NCBI RefSeq assembly: GCF_018130065.1
Contig: NZ_JAFCME010000003.1
Coordinates: forward strand, 338,540 to 402,539
Direction: 5' to 3'
DNA length: 64,000 nt
DNA from: Bradyrhizobium sp. AUGA SZCCT0158
GTDB lineage: Bacteria > Pseudomonadota > Alphaproteobacteria > Rhizobiales > Xanthobacteraceae
The translations under genes were made by a program, and so were the position numbers. Numbering within the stretch: position 1 is the first letter of the stretch; every line of letters begins with the position of its first letter. Of the stretch, positions 1 to 9,670 are shown piece after piece. Under the pieces are notes generated by a model. It worked only from the letters and a program-made list of their open reading frames with translations, was not told where the DNA came from and searched no databases.

Positions 1-35
1 GCCTGATTAGCATCCGCTGCGCCGTTCTGCCAACG

Positions 36-722
36 CTATCCTGCGCCGATCGTCCCGGCCCACGCCGCGAACGCATCCAACACCTCGGTCATCACTTCGC
101 GGTCGTTGCGGCCTGAACTCTTCAACACGTGGAAGGAATGATCGGCTTCCTTCACGAGATGCAGCGTCGCCTGCTTGCCCAGCTTCTTGACCACGGGTTC
201 GAGCAGGCTCAATTCGGCCAGCGCATCGCGCGTCCCCTGCAGGAACAGCATCGGTATTTCGACCGCGGCGAGATGCTTGGCGCGGTCGCTGGAAGGCTTT
301 CCGGCCGGGTGCAACGGAAAGGCGAAGAAGGCGAGCCCGCGAACGCCCGGCAAGGCATCGATCGCCTGCGCCTGCGAGGTCATGCGCCCGCCGAACGATT
401 TTCCGCCCGCGATCAGCGGCAGCCCGCCGCAGCAACGCGCGGCTTCCGCCACGGCGGCCCGCACCGCGGCGTGCGCAACAGCCGGCGCATCGGGCCGCCT
501 GCTGCCCTTTTCCATGTAGGGAAACTGATAGCGCAGCGTCGCGATGTCGCGGTCAGCGAGACCTGTCGCAATCGTCTCCATCGAAGCATGGGCCATGCCG
601 GCGCCCGCCCCATGCGCGAACACGTAACACGCGCGCGCCTGCGGCGGATGGATCAGCAACGCGGACACCGGGTCCGCAGCAGTGATTTCGATTTTGAGCG
701 GTTGCGCTGTGGCGGCTTTCAA
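36..722 (-). CDS. alpha/beta hydrolase (dienelactone-hydrolase / KANL3-Tex30-like)
   Basis: Encodes about 228 residues with an alpha/beta-hydrolase layout. A strand followed by FAHGAGAGM (residues 35-43) resembles an oxyanion region. The nucleophile elbow is GGKSFGGR with Ser109. An acid candidate is Asp167 in QGTRDAL, and His195 or His198 lies in ADHSFH near the C-terminus. The GKSFGGR elbow is typical of the small hydrolase group annotated as KANL3/Tex30 or dienelactone-hydrolase-like, whose substrates are mostly unknown. No signal peptide or membrane segment is visible, so it is probably cytoplasmic. The first codon of the open frame is TTG at 722, and a GTG further in is possible, so the start is uncertain. 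It is divergent from the cytochrome gene that follows. Confidence 0.8.
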   Translation of the reverse strand: MKAATAQPLKIEITAADPVSALLIHPPQARACYVFAHGAGAGMAHASMETIATGLADRDIATLRYQFPYMEKGSRRPDAPAVAHAAVRAAVAEAARCCGGLPLIAGGKSFGGRMTSQAQAIDALPGVRGLAFFAFPLHPAGKPSSDRAKHLAAVEIPMLFLQGTRDALAELSLLEPVVKKLGKQATLHLVKEADHSFHVLKSSGRNDREVMTEVLDAFAAWAGTIGAG

Positions 723-999
723 ATCGGCGATCCCGGGGTATGCTGCCGCTTGATTCTACATTCAGGGGCGGCGCGTGCAAACGCGTTCGGCGAACCCATC
801 CGGCGGATTCGAAACGGCACCTTCCCGCTGCAGCAAAACGGCACAACGCGCAAAGCCGGCTTTATGGACAGTCGGCTTATGCTACTATAAGATGGCGATG
901 TATTTGATCGCACGCCAAGGCTGAGTACGTGTTTGGCGATTTTTTAATGAGATACGCATATTTCGCGCTCAGGCGGCGCAATTGAACAAAGGGCTGATC

Positions 1000-2823
1000 A
1001 TGCGGGGCAGGACCAAAATTGTTATCGCAGCCTTGATCGCCGTCGCCGGTTACGTCGCTTTCAAGGACGACATCGCAAAACTCTGGGAAAACCTTCACGT
1101 CAGGATCGCGGAGTACCCGCAGCCGAAGAAGACTGTCTGGCTCGACCAGGGCATCAGCAAAGAAAAACTCAGCTGGTTCTACCACGCCGACCAGGGAACG
1201 CGGACCTTCGGCATGCCCTTTGAATGGTTCATGGCGCTGGAGCAGCCGACGATTCCGTGGCTGGTCTTCACCGAGGCCGACCCGTTAAGCGACCCGGCCT
1301 ATCTCGATCGCTACGGCTTCATTCCGGACACCATTATCCCCGGCAAGAAGGCGCTCCCGATCGGCATTGCGCAGGGCGGCCCGATGCTCGACCCGTCGGG
1401 CGCGCCCTGGCGCAACCCGCGCAACAAGCAGGACATGACCGGCGTCGGCCTGACCTGCGCGGCCTGCCATACCGGGCGGTTCACCTACAAGGACACCGCT
1501 GTCATCATCGATGGCGGGCCGGCGCTGACCGATCTGTTCAAGCTGAAGCAGGGAATGGGCGTGGCGCTGCTCTATACGCGGCTGATCCCCACACGCTTCG
1601 ATCGGTTCGCCGAACGGATCCTGGGGCCGGACTCGGCGGTCGCGGATCGCGAGATCCTGAAATACCAGATCGACCAGGTCCTCACGCAATTGAAGGCCGT
1701 CAAGAATCTCGAGGAGGCCGTCGCTTCCCAGAGCGTGCTCGAAGGCTATGGCCGGCTGGACGCGCTGAACCGGATCGGCAATCAGGTGTTTTCAATCGAC
1801 CTGAAGAAGCCGGAAAACTACGCGGGCTCCTCGGCGCCGGTGCATTACCCGCGGATCTGGAACACACCGTGGTTCGATTGGGTGCAGTATAACGGCTCCA
1901 TCATGCAGCCGATGGTGCGCAATGCCGGTGAAGCGCTGGGCGTATCGGCCGAACTCAATCTGCTCGACCCGTCGAAGGGCCTGTTCAAATCGAGCGTCGA
2001 CATCGACCGGCTCAACGAAATGGAGCAAATGATCGCGGGCGATCCGCCGAGCCTTGAAAAAGGCTTCTCGGGCCTGAAGTCACCGCGCTGGCCGAGCGAC
2101 ATCCTGCCGCCGATCGACGAAAAGCTCGCGGCCCAGGGCGGCGAACTCTACAAGGTGCATTGTCAGGAATGTCACCGTCCGCCGGTTTCGACCAAGGCGT
2201 TCTTCGATTTCAACAACAAGGATTGGTGGACCAAAAACGAGATCGGCCAGCCGATCCTCAAGATCGAAAACATCCCGATCGAGCATATCGGCACCGATCC
2301 TGCCCAGGCCGCGGACATGATCGCCCGGACGGTCGCGATCCCCCCGCATCTCGGAATCACGGAGACCGGATTCGGATTCGCGCTCGGCAAACTGGTCCAA
2401 AAGACCGTCGACGTCATTTATGACCAGCGGAAACTGGACGAGAAGCAACGCAATGCCCTGAACGGCAACGTGCCCAACGAAATCCAGGGCAAGCTTGAAT
2501 ACAAGGTCCGTCCACTGAACGGCGTTTGGGCGACCCCGCCCTACCTCCACAACGGCTCGGTTCCAAATGTCTACGCGCTGCTGTCTCCGGTCGACGAAAG
2601 GCCGAAGAAATTCTATCTCGGCAACCGCGAGTACGACCCGGTGAATCTCGGCTACAAATACGACAAGCTCACGAACGGCTTCGAATTCGACACCTCGATC
2701 CGCGGAAACTGGAACACAGGCCACGAATTCGCCGACAAGCCGCCGAAGACCAAGGGCGTGATCGGCAAGAAACTGGCCCCCGACGAGCGCAAGGCGATCA
2801 TCGAGTACCTCAAAACGCTCTGA
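1000..2823 (+). CDS. di-haem c-type cytochrome, RoxA/MauG/cytochrome c peroxidase-like
   Basis: Encodes about 607 residues from the ATG preceded by AAAGGG; a TTG 18 bases upstream is an alternative start. The N-terminus has a hydrophobic segment (IVIAALIAVAGYVAF) that is a signal anchor or uncleaved signal, placing the protein in the periplasm. Two haem c sites are visible: CAACH near residue 153 and CQECH near residue 388. The second half carries PPYLHNGSVPNV and NWNTGHEF, features shared with long di-haem cytochromes of the RoxA/MauG superfamily. The protein is much longer than classical CcpA-type peroxidases (about 330 residues). It probably does oxidative periplasmic chemistry, as peroxidase or oxygenase, but the substrate cannot be read from sequence. 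No partner gene is adjacent. Confidence 0.82.
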   Translation: MRGRTKIVIAALIAVAGYVAFKDDIAKLWENLHVRIAEYPQPKKTVWLDQGISKEKLSWFYHADQGTRTFGMPFEWFMALEQPTIPWLVFTEADPLSDPAYLDRYGFIPDTIIPGKKALPIGIAQGGPMLDPSGAPWRNPRNKQDMTGVGLTCAACHTGRFTYKDTAVIIDGGPALTDLFKLKQGMGVALLYTRLIPTRFDRFAERILGPDSAVADREILKYQIDQVLTQLKAVKNLEEAVASQSVLEGYGRLDALNRIGNQVFSIDLKKPENYAGSSAPVHYPRIWNTPWFDWVQYNGSIMQPMVRNAGEALGVSAELNLLDPSKGLFKSSVDIDRLNEMEQMIAGDPPSLEKGFSGLKSPRWPSDILPPIDEKLAAQGGELYKVHCQECHRPPVSTKAFFDFNNKDWWTKNEIGQPILKIENIPIEHIGTDPAQAADMIARTVAIPPHLGITETGFGFALGKLVQKTVDVIYDQRKLDEKQRNALNGNVPNEIQGKLEYKVRPLNGVWATPPYLHNGSVPNVYALLSPVDERPKKFYLGNREYDPVNLGYKYDKLTNGFEFDTSIRGNWNTGHEFADKPPKTKGVIGKKLAPDERKAIIEYLKTL

Positions 2824-2987
2824 GACATGATGCCGCGCAGGCCGGGCTGGCTCCGGCCGCGATGCAACACGCTTGCGGAAACGAACGGCCGCGACCCTGC
2901 GCAACCCGCCCATGCGGTGGCACGATTGACGCTTCGCGCGCTTTGGTCTGATGTAGGCGCAGCTTTCGTCTTCATCGGGAAAAACGC

Positions 2988-4736
2988 ATGGCTGCGGGCA
3001 AGCAAGATCAACAACAGCGTCCGGCCGAGGTTGATGCGGTGTTTGACGCCGTCATTGTCGGCGCCGGCTTCGCCGGCATGTACATGCTGCACCGCCTGCG
3101 CGGGCTTGGCTTCACTGCGCGGGTCTATGAGGCCGGCGGCGGCGTCGGCGGCACCTGGTACTGGAACCGCTATCCAGGCGCGCGCTGCGACGTCGAGAGC
3201 ATGCAGTATTCGTTCTCGTTCTCGGAAGAACTCGATCAGCAATGGGACTGGTCGGAGAAATACGCGCCGCAGCCGGAAATCCTCGCCTACGCCAACCATG
3301 TCGCCGACCGGTTCGATCTGCGCCAGCACATCCGGTTCGACACCCGCGTCACGGATGCGAGCTTCGACGAAATTGCAAAAGGCTGGCGTATCGAAACCGA
3401 CCACGGCGACAGGGTGTTCGCCAAGTTCTGCATCATGGCGATCGGCTGCCTGTCGGCGGCAAACCATCCGCCCTTCAAAGGACGTGAGGATTTCAAGGGG
3501 CCGGTCTATCACACCGGCGAATGGCCGCATGAAGGGGTCGATTTCACCGGGCTTCGCGTCGGCATCATCGGCACCGGTTCATCGGCGATCCAGTCGATCC
3601 CGATCATCGCGCAGCAAGCCTCCGCGCTTACCGTATTCCAGCGCACCGCGACCTATTCCGTGCCGGCCTGGAATGCGAAACTGACGCCGGAATACCGCCA
3701 ATCGATCAAGGCCGATTATCCGGCGCTCCGGGCGAAAGCGCGGGCGCGGCCGACCGGCTTCTATTTCCCCTTCAACATGAAGCCGGCTCTGGAGGCCTCG
3801 CCGGAGGAACGCGAGCGACAATATGAAGAAGCCTGGGAGCGCGGCGGGCTGCCGTTCCTCGGCGCCTTCGGCGACCTCTTGTTCGAGAAGGAAGCCAACG
3901 ACACCATCGCCGAATTCGCGCGCAACAAGATCCGCGGCATCGTGAAAGATCCCGCGACCGCCGAGCTGCTGTGCCCTTCCAACGTGTTCGGCTGCAAGCG
4001 TCTTTGCGTCGATACCGGCTATTTCGAAACCTATAATCTGCCGCATGTGAAACTGGTCGACGTGTCCAAAACGCCGATCGAGCGCTTCACCGCCAATGGC
4101 ATCGAGGTCGACGGGTCAGAATATCAATTCGACGCCATTGTCTCCGCGACCGGTTTTGCGGCGATGACGGGCTCGTTCGACAAGATCCGCATCACCGGCC
4201 GCAAGGGGCAGACGCTCTCTGAGAAATGGCGCGCCGGTCCCCGCGCCTATCTCGGCGTGGCGACCGTAGGCTTTCCCAATTTGTTCACCATCACCGGGCC
4301 GGGTAGCCCGTCGGTGCTGGCGAGCATGATCCAGGCGATCGAACAGCATGTCGACTGGATGGCCGATTGCATGGCGCATATCCGCGACATCGGTGCTGAT
4401 ACAATCGAGCCCATCGAGCAATATCAGGATGAATGGGTCGAGCACGTCAACGAGGTCTCAAAGATCTCGCTGCGGTCGACCTGCAGTTCCTGGTATGTCG
4501 GCGCCAACATCCCCGGCCGGCCGCGCGTCTTCATGCCCTATATCGGCGGCTTTCCGATCTACGTGCAGAAATGCAACGAGGTCATGAGCAACGGTTTTGA
4601 GGGCTTTGTGATCGACGGCGCCGACCCGCACAACGAAGCACCGCGCGTGCGGCTGACCGAGCGCTGGCGCGTCCCGCTCGACATCGACGTCATTTCGCCG
4701 GCGGCGGTCGCCGCCCGGCGCGTGCCCGTGGTTTGA
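2988..4736 (+). CDS. flavin-containing Baeyer-Villiger monooxygenase
   Basis: Encodes 582 residues. The N-terminal FAD-binding Rossmann motif is VGAGFAG (residues 24-30), followed by GGTWYWNRYPGARCD, the signature of cyclohexanone/phenylacetone monooxygenase relatives. The Baeyer-Villiger fingerprint FxGxxxHTxxWP is present as FKGPVYHTGEWP (169-180), followed by the NADPH-binding motif GIIGTGSSA (193-200). The family inserts an oxygen next to a ketone carbonyl using NADPH, O2 and FAD, giving esters or lactones. Length and motifs fit a full, intact type I enzyme. The HSL-family esterase 570 bases downstream on the same strand would be a natural partner to hydrolyse the ester product. Substrate range is unknown. 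Confidence 0.92.
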   Translation: MAAGKQDQQQRPAEVDAVFDAVIVGAGFAGMYMLHRLRGLGFTARVYEAGGGVGGTWYWNRYPGARCDVESMQYSFSFSEELDQQWDWSEKYAPQPEILAYANHVADRFDLRQHIRFDTRVTDASFDEIAKGWRIETDHGDRVFAKFCIMAIGCLSAANHPPFKGREDFKGPVYHTGEWPHEGVDFTGLRVGIIGTGSSAIQSIPIIAQQASALTVFQRTATYSVPAWNAKLTPEYRQSIKADYPALRAKARARPTGFYFPFNMKPALEASPEERERQYEEAWERGGLPFLGAFGDLLFEKEANDTIAEFARNKIRGIVKDPATAELLCPSNVFGCKRLCVDTGYFETYNLPHVKLVDVSKTPIERFTANGIEVDGSEYQFDAIVSATGFAAMTGSFDKIRITGRKGQTLSEKWRAGPRAYLGVATVGFPNLFTITGPGSPSVLASMIQAIEQHVDWMADCMAHIRDIGADTIEPIEQYQDEWVEHVNEVSKISLRSTCSSWYVGANIPGRPRVFMPYIGGFPIYVQKCNEVMSNGFEGFVIDGADPHNEAPRVRLTERWRVPLDIDVISPAAVAARRVPVV

Positions 4737-4769
4737 AACGCTTACTTTGGGGCGCTTACTCTGAAGCGC

Positions 4770-5012
4770 TTATCTGGAGACCACCAGCCGCAACCGCGGC
4801 TTGATCGTCTCGTCGAGTTCGGCCTTGAGCTCGTGCACGCGCGGATCGTCGGAACGCGCGGCACACACCGAGTATTGGTTGACCGAACGCACCAGCGCGC
4901 GTCGCTCATCGGCCCGTTTCGTCACCTGCGGGCTGGAGAGCCTCAGAACCATTTGCCCGAGTTGCACCAGCACTTCGTCGATCGCACGGTCTATCGCGGC
5001 AACTTCCTTCAT
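4770..5012 (-). CDS. small hypothetical protein (80 aa)
   Basis: The start is set by a strong Shine-Dalgarno GGAAGGAGGT shortly before ATG at 5012, although the open frame extends further upstream. The 80-residue product begins MKEVAAIDRAIDEVLVQLGQ and is predicted helical, charged and free of cysteine-rich or membrane features (one Cys only). It contains a stretch RADERRALVRSVNQYSVCAA and ends in LRLVVSR. It lies convergent to the monooxygenase gene, separated by 33 bases. I do not recognise the family, and no function is proposed. Confidence 0.65.
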   Translation of the reverse strand: MKEVAAIDRAIDEVLVQLGQMVLRLSSPQVTKRADERRALVRSVNQYSVCAARSDDPRVHELKAELDETIKPRLRLVVSR

Positions 5013-5304
5013 CGCGCACCTCCTTCCCAAGGAGCAATGAACGGCCCGACCGGCCGTTCCCTGCGCTCCGCCGGTACGGATAATCAGGAGTAAACGAGGA
5101 ACCAGCCTACCAAGCGACGCGCAAATTCTGCTTGATGGAATTCTTCGCAATTTAGCAAACTCGGCGGCATTCCCCGCTCGATGTTGCGTCGCCAAAGATG
5201 AGCGGGCGCAGCAGCGCGGCATCCTCGAGCCATGCGGCAAACCTAATTGCGGCAGCTTTGCGCGCGACCTAAGGTGCGGCCCTGTCCAACGCGAGGCATT
5301 CTAC

Positions 5305-6267
5305 ATGGTTACGCCGCTCGATCCCGTCATCGCCCAGATCATTCCGCTGTTGCCGCTGCGCGACCCCACGACGATGACGCCGCAGAGCGCGCGCGATGCG
5401 CTTCGCGCGCTGGCGGATGCCCGTGCCGCGGTGCCGCCGCCTCCGGTCGCCAGCGCAGAAAACACCAAGGTCAAGGGTGCTGCCGGTTTCCTCGCCGCGC
5501 GGGTCTATCGCAACACAGACGAAAAATCGCCGACGGTGGTGTTCTTCCATGGCGGCGGCTGGGTCGCCGGCGATCTCGAAACCCATGACCGGCAAGCGCG
5601 CCTGCTTGCGATCGAGACCAGCGCCGTCGTCATTTCAGTCGACTACCGGCGGCCGCCCGAGGTGCGCTTTCCCGGCGCCTTCGAGGACGCGTTCGCTGCC
5701 TTGAGGGACATCGTCGAACGCATCGCCGAGTTCGGCGGCGACATCAAGCGCGTCGGCGTCGCCGGTGACAGCGCCGGCGGCAATCTGGCGGCGGTGACCG
5801 CAATCGCCTGCCGCGACGCCGGCATCAAGCTCGCAGCGCAATTGCTGGTCTATCCCGTCACCGATGTTTTCGGCAATTTCGCGGATATCAAAGAGAACGC
5901 GCGCTTTCCCTCCCGCACTGAAAACGCCGAGGGCTATTTCCTGTCGCGCGCCGTCATGGAATGGTTCTGCGGTCATTATCTCGAGAGCGCCGCCGACGGC
6001 GCCGATTGGCGCGTCTCGCCGCTACGCGCAAGAAGCCTCGCCGGGCTCGCGCCGGCGATCGTCACCACGGCATGGTTCGATCCGCTCCGCGACGAGGGCA
6101 AGGCCTATGCGGATGCGCTCATCGCCGCCGGCGTCGCCACCAAATACTATGACGGCCCAGGCCTGATCCACGGCTATTTCGGGCTCGGAGAAGCCTCCGA
6201 GGCAGCTAAATGCGAAGCGCAACGCGCCCGCGCCGATTTCAAGGCGCTGCTTGAGCAGGGCGTATAG
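5305..6267 (+). CDS. alpha/beta hydrolase, hormone-sensitive-lipase family esterase
   Basis: Encodes 320 residues. It has the HSL-family oxyanion motif HGGGW (82-86) and the nucleophile motif GDSAG with Ser156. An Asp in WFDPLRDEG and a His in LIHGYFGLG near the C-terminus complete a Ser-Asp-His triad. The family hydrolyses short to medium acyl or aryl esters. No signal peptide is visible, so it should be cytoplasmic. It follows the Baeyer-Villiger monooxygenase on the same strand, with one small opposite-strand gene between. I infer a possible ketone-to-ester-to-acid-plus-alcohol route, though co-transcription is not shown. The ribosome site is weak. Confidence 0.9.
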   Translation: MVTPLDPVIAQIIPLLPLRDPTTMTPQSARDALRALADARAAVPPPPVASAENTKVKGAAGFLAARVYRNTDEKSPTVVFFHGGGWVAGDLETHDRQARLLAIETSAVVISVDYRRPPEVRFPGAFEDAFAALRDIVERIAEFGGDIKRVGVAGDSAGGNLAAVTAIACRDAGIKLAAQLLVYPVTDVFGNFADIKENARFPSRTENAEGYFLSRAVMEWFCGHYLESAADGADWRVSPLRARSLAGLAPAIVTTAWFDPLRDEGKAYADALIAAGVATKYYDGPGLIHGYFGLGEASEAAKCEAQRARADFKALLEQGV

Positions 6268-6379
6268 ACACAGCGGGCCTTGTCAGCGCCATCGAGCTAA
6301 GCAACTATCCCGCATCATCGGGCCACCGTCAGTGCGGCCGGGGCGTTCGGACGTCAAGATCCGACCAGGGGGGATAGAA

Positions 6380-7663
6380 ATGCTCGCATCCATCCGCTTG
6401 CGCGGCGTTGCCGTCGCCGCATTGTTGCTCGCGACCGTCTCCGTCGCATTCGCCGAAGGCCCCATCATCGCCAAACCGGAGGAGACGGGTTTCTCGAGCG
6501 CAGGGCTCGCGCGCATCGATGCCTATCTCAATAACGAAATTGCCACGGAGAAGATTCCGGGCGCGATCATGATGATCCAGCGCAACGGCAAGACCGCCTA
6601 TTTCAACAGTTTTGGCGTTCGCGATCCCGGCACCAAGGCGCCGATGACGCCGGACACCATTTTCCGCATCTATTCGATGACGAAGCCGATCACCACGGTG
6701 GCGGCGGTGATGCTGGTCGAGGAAGGCAAGCTGCAGCTCGATGAGCCCGTGTCCAAATACATCCCGGCTTTCGCTGACGTGAAGGTTGGCGTCGAGAAGA
6801 AGGGCGAGGACGGCAAGATCGGACTCGATCTGGTCGCTCCCAGGCGACCGATGACGATCCAGGATTTGATGCGCCACACCTCCGGCCTGACCTACGGTGT
6901 CTTCGGCGATGGCGCCGTCAAGAAGCTCTATCGCGAGGCAAACTTGTTCGAGGGCGATCCTGACAACGCCCTGTTTGCCGAACGTCTGGCCAAATTGCCG
7001 CTGGTCTATCAACCGGGCTCGACATGGGAATACAGCCAGTCGACCGATATCCTCGGCCGCGTGATTGAGGTGGTCTCCGGAAAATCGCTCTTTCAGTTCA
7101 TGAAGGAGCGCCTGTTCGACCCGCTCGGCATGACCAATACGAGCTTTTTCGTCACCGATGCGGCCAAACAATCGCTGGTGGCCGAACCGTTTCCGAGCGA
7201 CCGCAAGATCGGTCCCGGTGCGGAAATGGGCGACCCGCGCGTCGCCCGCAAGTTTGAGGCCGGCGGTGCCGGCCTGGTTTCAACCATCGGCGATTATTCG
7301 CGCTTCGCCGCGATGCTGGTCAATGGCGGCACGCTCGACGGTAAGCGATATCTCAGCCCGAAGACGGTCGCCTATATGGGCTCGAACCATATCGGGCCGG
7401 GATCGGGCGTGACTCCCGGACCCGCCTATTCGCCGGGACCCGGTTTCGGATTCGGGCTCGGCTTCGCCGTCCGCATCGACGCTGGCGTCAGTCCGATCGA
7501 GGGATCGGTCGGCGAGATGAACTGGTCAGGCGCTGGCGGGACGACTTTCTGGGTCGATCCGAAGGAAAACATGTTCGCTGTCTTCATGTCGCAGACGGTC
7601 ATGCACCGCGGCAGGCTTCGCATCGCTCTGAAAAATATCGTATACGGCGCTTTCGAAAAATAG
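6380..7663 (+). CDS. secreted serine hydrolase, beta-lactamase class C family
   Basis: The chosen ATG follows a GGGGGG purine tract and gives 427 residues starting with a clear signal peptide ([19 protein letters not shown], cleavage near residue 26), so the enzyme is periplasmic. The SxxK motif is SMTK at 99-102. The second motif is YSQ at 218-220, where AmpC enzymes have YxN. The C-terminal GAGGTTFW plus WVDP resembles the third motif of esterase/peptidase members. These deviations and the gene context point to an esterase or D-aminopeptidase-like hydrolase rather than an antibiotic beta-lactamase. The open frame extends back into the preceding esterase gene, but that upstream part has no signal peptide. 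Confidence 0.88.
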   Translation: MLASIRLRGVAVAALLLATVSVAFAEGPIIAKPEETGFSSAGLARIDAYLNNEIATEKIPGAIMMIQRNGKTAYFNSFGVRDPGTKAPMTPDTIFRIYSMTKPITTVAAVMLVEEGKLQLDEPVSKYIPAFADVKVGVEKKGEDGKIGLDLVAPRRPMTIQDLMRHTSGLTYGVFGDGAVKKLYREANLFEGDPDNALFAERLAKLPLVYQPGSTWEYSQSTDILGRVIEVVSGKSLFQFMKERLFDPLGMTNTSFFVTDAAKQSLVAEPFPSDRKIGPGAEMGDPRVARKFEAGGAGLVSTIGDYSRFAAMLVNGGTLDGKRYLSPKTVAYMGSNHIGPGSGVTPGPAYSPGPGFGFGLGFAVRIDAGVSPIEGSVGEMNWSGAGGTTFWVDPKENMFAVFMSQTVMHRGRLRIALKNIVYGAFEK

Positions 7664-7694
7664 CGATTTATCGAGCGACCGCAGAACGCTGCTT

Positions 7695-7720
7695 GGGCAG
7701 GGCGCATGGACGCCCTGCCC
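7695..7720. terminator. stem-loop between convergent genes
   Basis: A perfect 10-bp inverted repeat, GGGCAGGGCG and CGCCCTGCCC, with a 6-base loop sits between two convergent stop codons. There is no T run, so it would be a weak intrinsic terminator or a transcript-end stabilising hairpin serving both strands. Confidence 0.5.
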
Positions 7721-7771
7721 TTGAGCCTGAACTAGAGCTGCGGTCCTGATTCAGCCGAACCGTACCCGCGC

Positions 7772-9454
7772 CTATGCCGCCCGCACGCCGGCCAGGAAGC
7801 TCGACACTTCGTCCTGCAGTGCCTTCAGCTTGCGGCCGAGCCGGTCGCTGGACTCCAGCACCCTGTGCGCCTTGGCGCCGGTTTCCGTCGTCGCCGCGGT
7901 CACGTCCGAGATGTTCTGCGAGACCTGATTGGTGCCGGCGGCGGCCTTCTGCACGCTGGACGCAATTTCCTGCGTGGCCGCGCCCTGCTGCTCGACAGCG
8001 GCCGCGATCGAGGACGAAATCTCGTTCACTTCCATGATCGTCGAGCGAATGCTCTGGATGTTTTCGACCACCTGCTGGGTCTCGGCCTGAATGGCGTTGA
8101 TCTGCGCGCTGATCTCTTCCGTCGCCTTGGCGGTCTGGCTGGCGAGCGACTTGACCTCGCTGGCGACCACCGCAAAGCCCTTGCCCGCCTCGCCGGCGCG
8201 CGCCGCTTCGATGGTGGCGTTGAGCGCCAGCAGATTGGTTTGGGACGCGATGTCGTTGATCAGGCCGATCACTTCGCCGATCTTGTGGGCGGCAGTCGCG
8301 AGGCCCTGAACGGTTTCGTTGGTGCGCTGGCCGTCGGCGGCAGCCTTGTCGGCGATCTGGGCGGCGTGACCGACGCGCTGGGTGATCTCGGAAATCGACG
8401 CGGAAAGCTCTTCGGCGGCCGACGCCACCGTCTGCACGTTCGACGACGCCTCCTGGGAAGCCATCGCCACCGCCTTGGAGCGGTCGCTCGCCTGGCTGGC
8501 CGTATGGGACATCCCTTGCGCGGTGCCCTGCATTTCGCTCGCATCCTTGATGACGTCGCCGACGACGGCCTGGACGCTGGCTTCGAACTTGCTGGCGAGA
8601 TCCATCATCGATTTGCGCTTCTCGGCATCGGCATCGGTCTTCAGCTGGGCCTGCTCGGCGTGCATCTTGGTCACCGCCTCGGCATTGTCCTTGAAGACGC
8701 GCAGCGATTTGGCGAGCGCACCGACCTCATCCTTGCGCTGCGTATAGGGCACCTCGAAAGCGGTATCGCCGGACGCCAGCCGGTCGGTCAGGTTGGTGAT
8801 GGTCGTGAGCGGCCGCGTCACGCTGCGGCCAATGAAGAACGAGCTGATCAGCACCAGCGCGAACACGGCCAGACACACCAGCGCGAACATCTGGGCGGTT
8901 TGCCGGAACACCGCATCGACGTCGTCGAGATAGATGCCGGTGCCGATGATCCAGCCCCAGGGCGCGAAGCCCTTCACATAGGAAATCTTCGGCACCGGTT
9001 GGTCGAAGCCGGGTTTCGGCCACAGATAGCTGTAGAAGCCGGCGCCCTTCGACTTCACGACGTCGACGAATCCGATGAACAGCCGGTTGCCGTTCGGATC
9101 CTTCATCTCTCCGAGATCCTTGCCGTCAAGCTCGGCCCTGATCGGATGCATGATCATCTTCGGCGACATGTCGTTGATCCAGAAATACTCGACTTTGTCG
9201 TAGCGCAGGCTTTTGATTTCCTGGATCGCCGCCTTCTGCGCGTCGTCGCGCGACAGCTTTCCGTCGGTTTCGAGCTTCTGATAATGGGTCAGGATTCCAT
9301 TTCCGATGTCGACCATCTGCTGCGTCTTGACCTGACGGTCCGACATCATCTGCGCGCGCATGGTGTAGAGCGCGATCGGAGCCATCACGACCATGCCGGC
9401 GAGACTGAGACCAATCATGACGGCAAGCTTGAAGCTGATGCGGGAAAAGAACAT
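7772..9454 (-). CDS. methyl-accepting chemotaxis protein with Cache sensor
   Basis: Encodes 560 residues. The first membrane helix is near residues 10-30. A periplasmic single Cache-type domain (about 35-185, with [15 protein letters not shown] and [10 protein letters not shown]) follows, then a second membrane helix ([20 protein letters not shown], about 187-207), a HAMP linker and a cytoplasmic signalling domain. The conserved hairpin-tip segment includes [20 protein letters not shown]. The family senses small carboxylates or similar ligands and controls CheA. No pentapeptide CheR tether is seen at the C-terminus (it ends AGVRAA). No other chemotaxis gene is adjacent, so it is an orphan receptor gene. 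Confidence 0.95.
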   Translation of the reverse strand: MFFSRISFKLAVMIGLSLAGMVVMAPIALYTMRAQMMSDRQVKTQQMVDIGNGILTHYQKLETDGKLSRDDAQKAAIQEIKSLRYDKVEYFWINDMSPKMIMHPIRAELDGKDLGEMKDPNGNRLFIGFVDVVKSKGAGFYSYLWPKPGFDQPVPKISYVKGFAPWGWIIGTGIYLDDVDAVFRQTAQMFALVCLAVFALVLISSFFIGRSVTRPLTTITNLTDRLASGDTAFEVPYTQRKDEVGALAKSLRVFKDNAEAVTKMHAEQAQLKTDADAEKRKSMMDLASKFEASVQAVVGDVIKDASEMQGTAQGMSHTASQASDRSKAVAMASQEASSNVQTVASAAEELSASISEITQRVGHAAQIADKAAADGQRTNETVQGLATAAHKIGEVIGLINDIASQTNLLALNATIEAARAGEAGKGFAVVASEVKSLASQTAKATEEISAQINAIQAETQQVVENIQSIRSTIMEVNEISSSIAAAVEQQGAATQEIASSVQKAAAGTNQVSQNISDVTAATTETGAKAHRVLESSDRLGRKLKALQDEVSSFLAGVRAA

Positions 9455-9670
9455 CGGGTCAAATCCTGGGCCTGGGATGGGAAAACGACTGTCTCAATAT
9501 AGCCGGGACTTGTTAGCGAACTTTTAAGCATGCACTGGGCGGCGGCAGGGACTCGGTTGTATTGATATTGTTGAGCTTTGTAGTCGCCCTGGAACACCTG
9601 AGTACCCGGCCGGCGTTACCGTCTCGCGCAGGCAGCCAGGTGTGAGGGGGCGTGTTTTCGCGCCGATCGC

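Noticed and set aside
6251..6379. Longer start for the serine hydrolase at 6251
   Set aside because: This part overlaps the preceding esterase gene and would hide the signal peptide that begins at 6380.
7865..9502. A 545-residue open frame on the plus strand
   Set aside because: It is antisense to the chemoreceptor and has His/Arg/Gly-rich low-complexity sequence.
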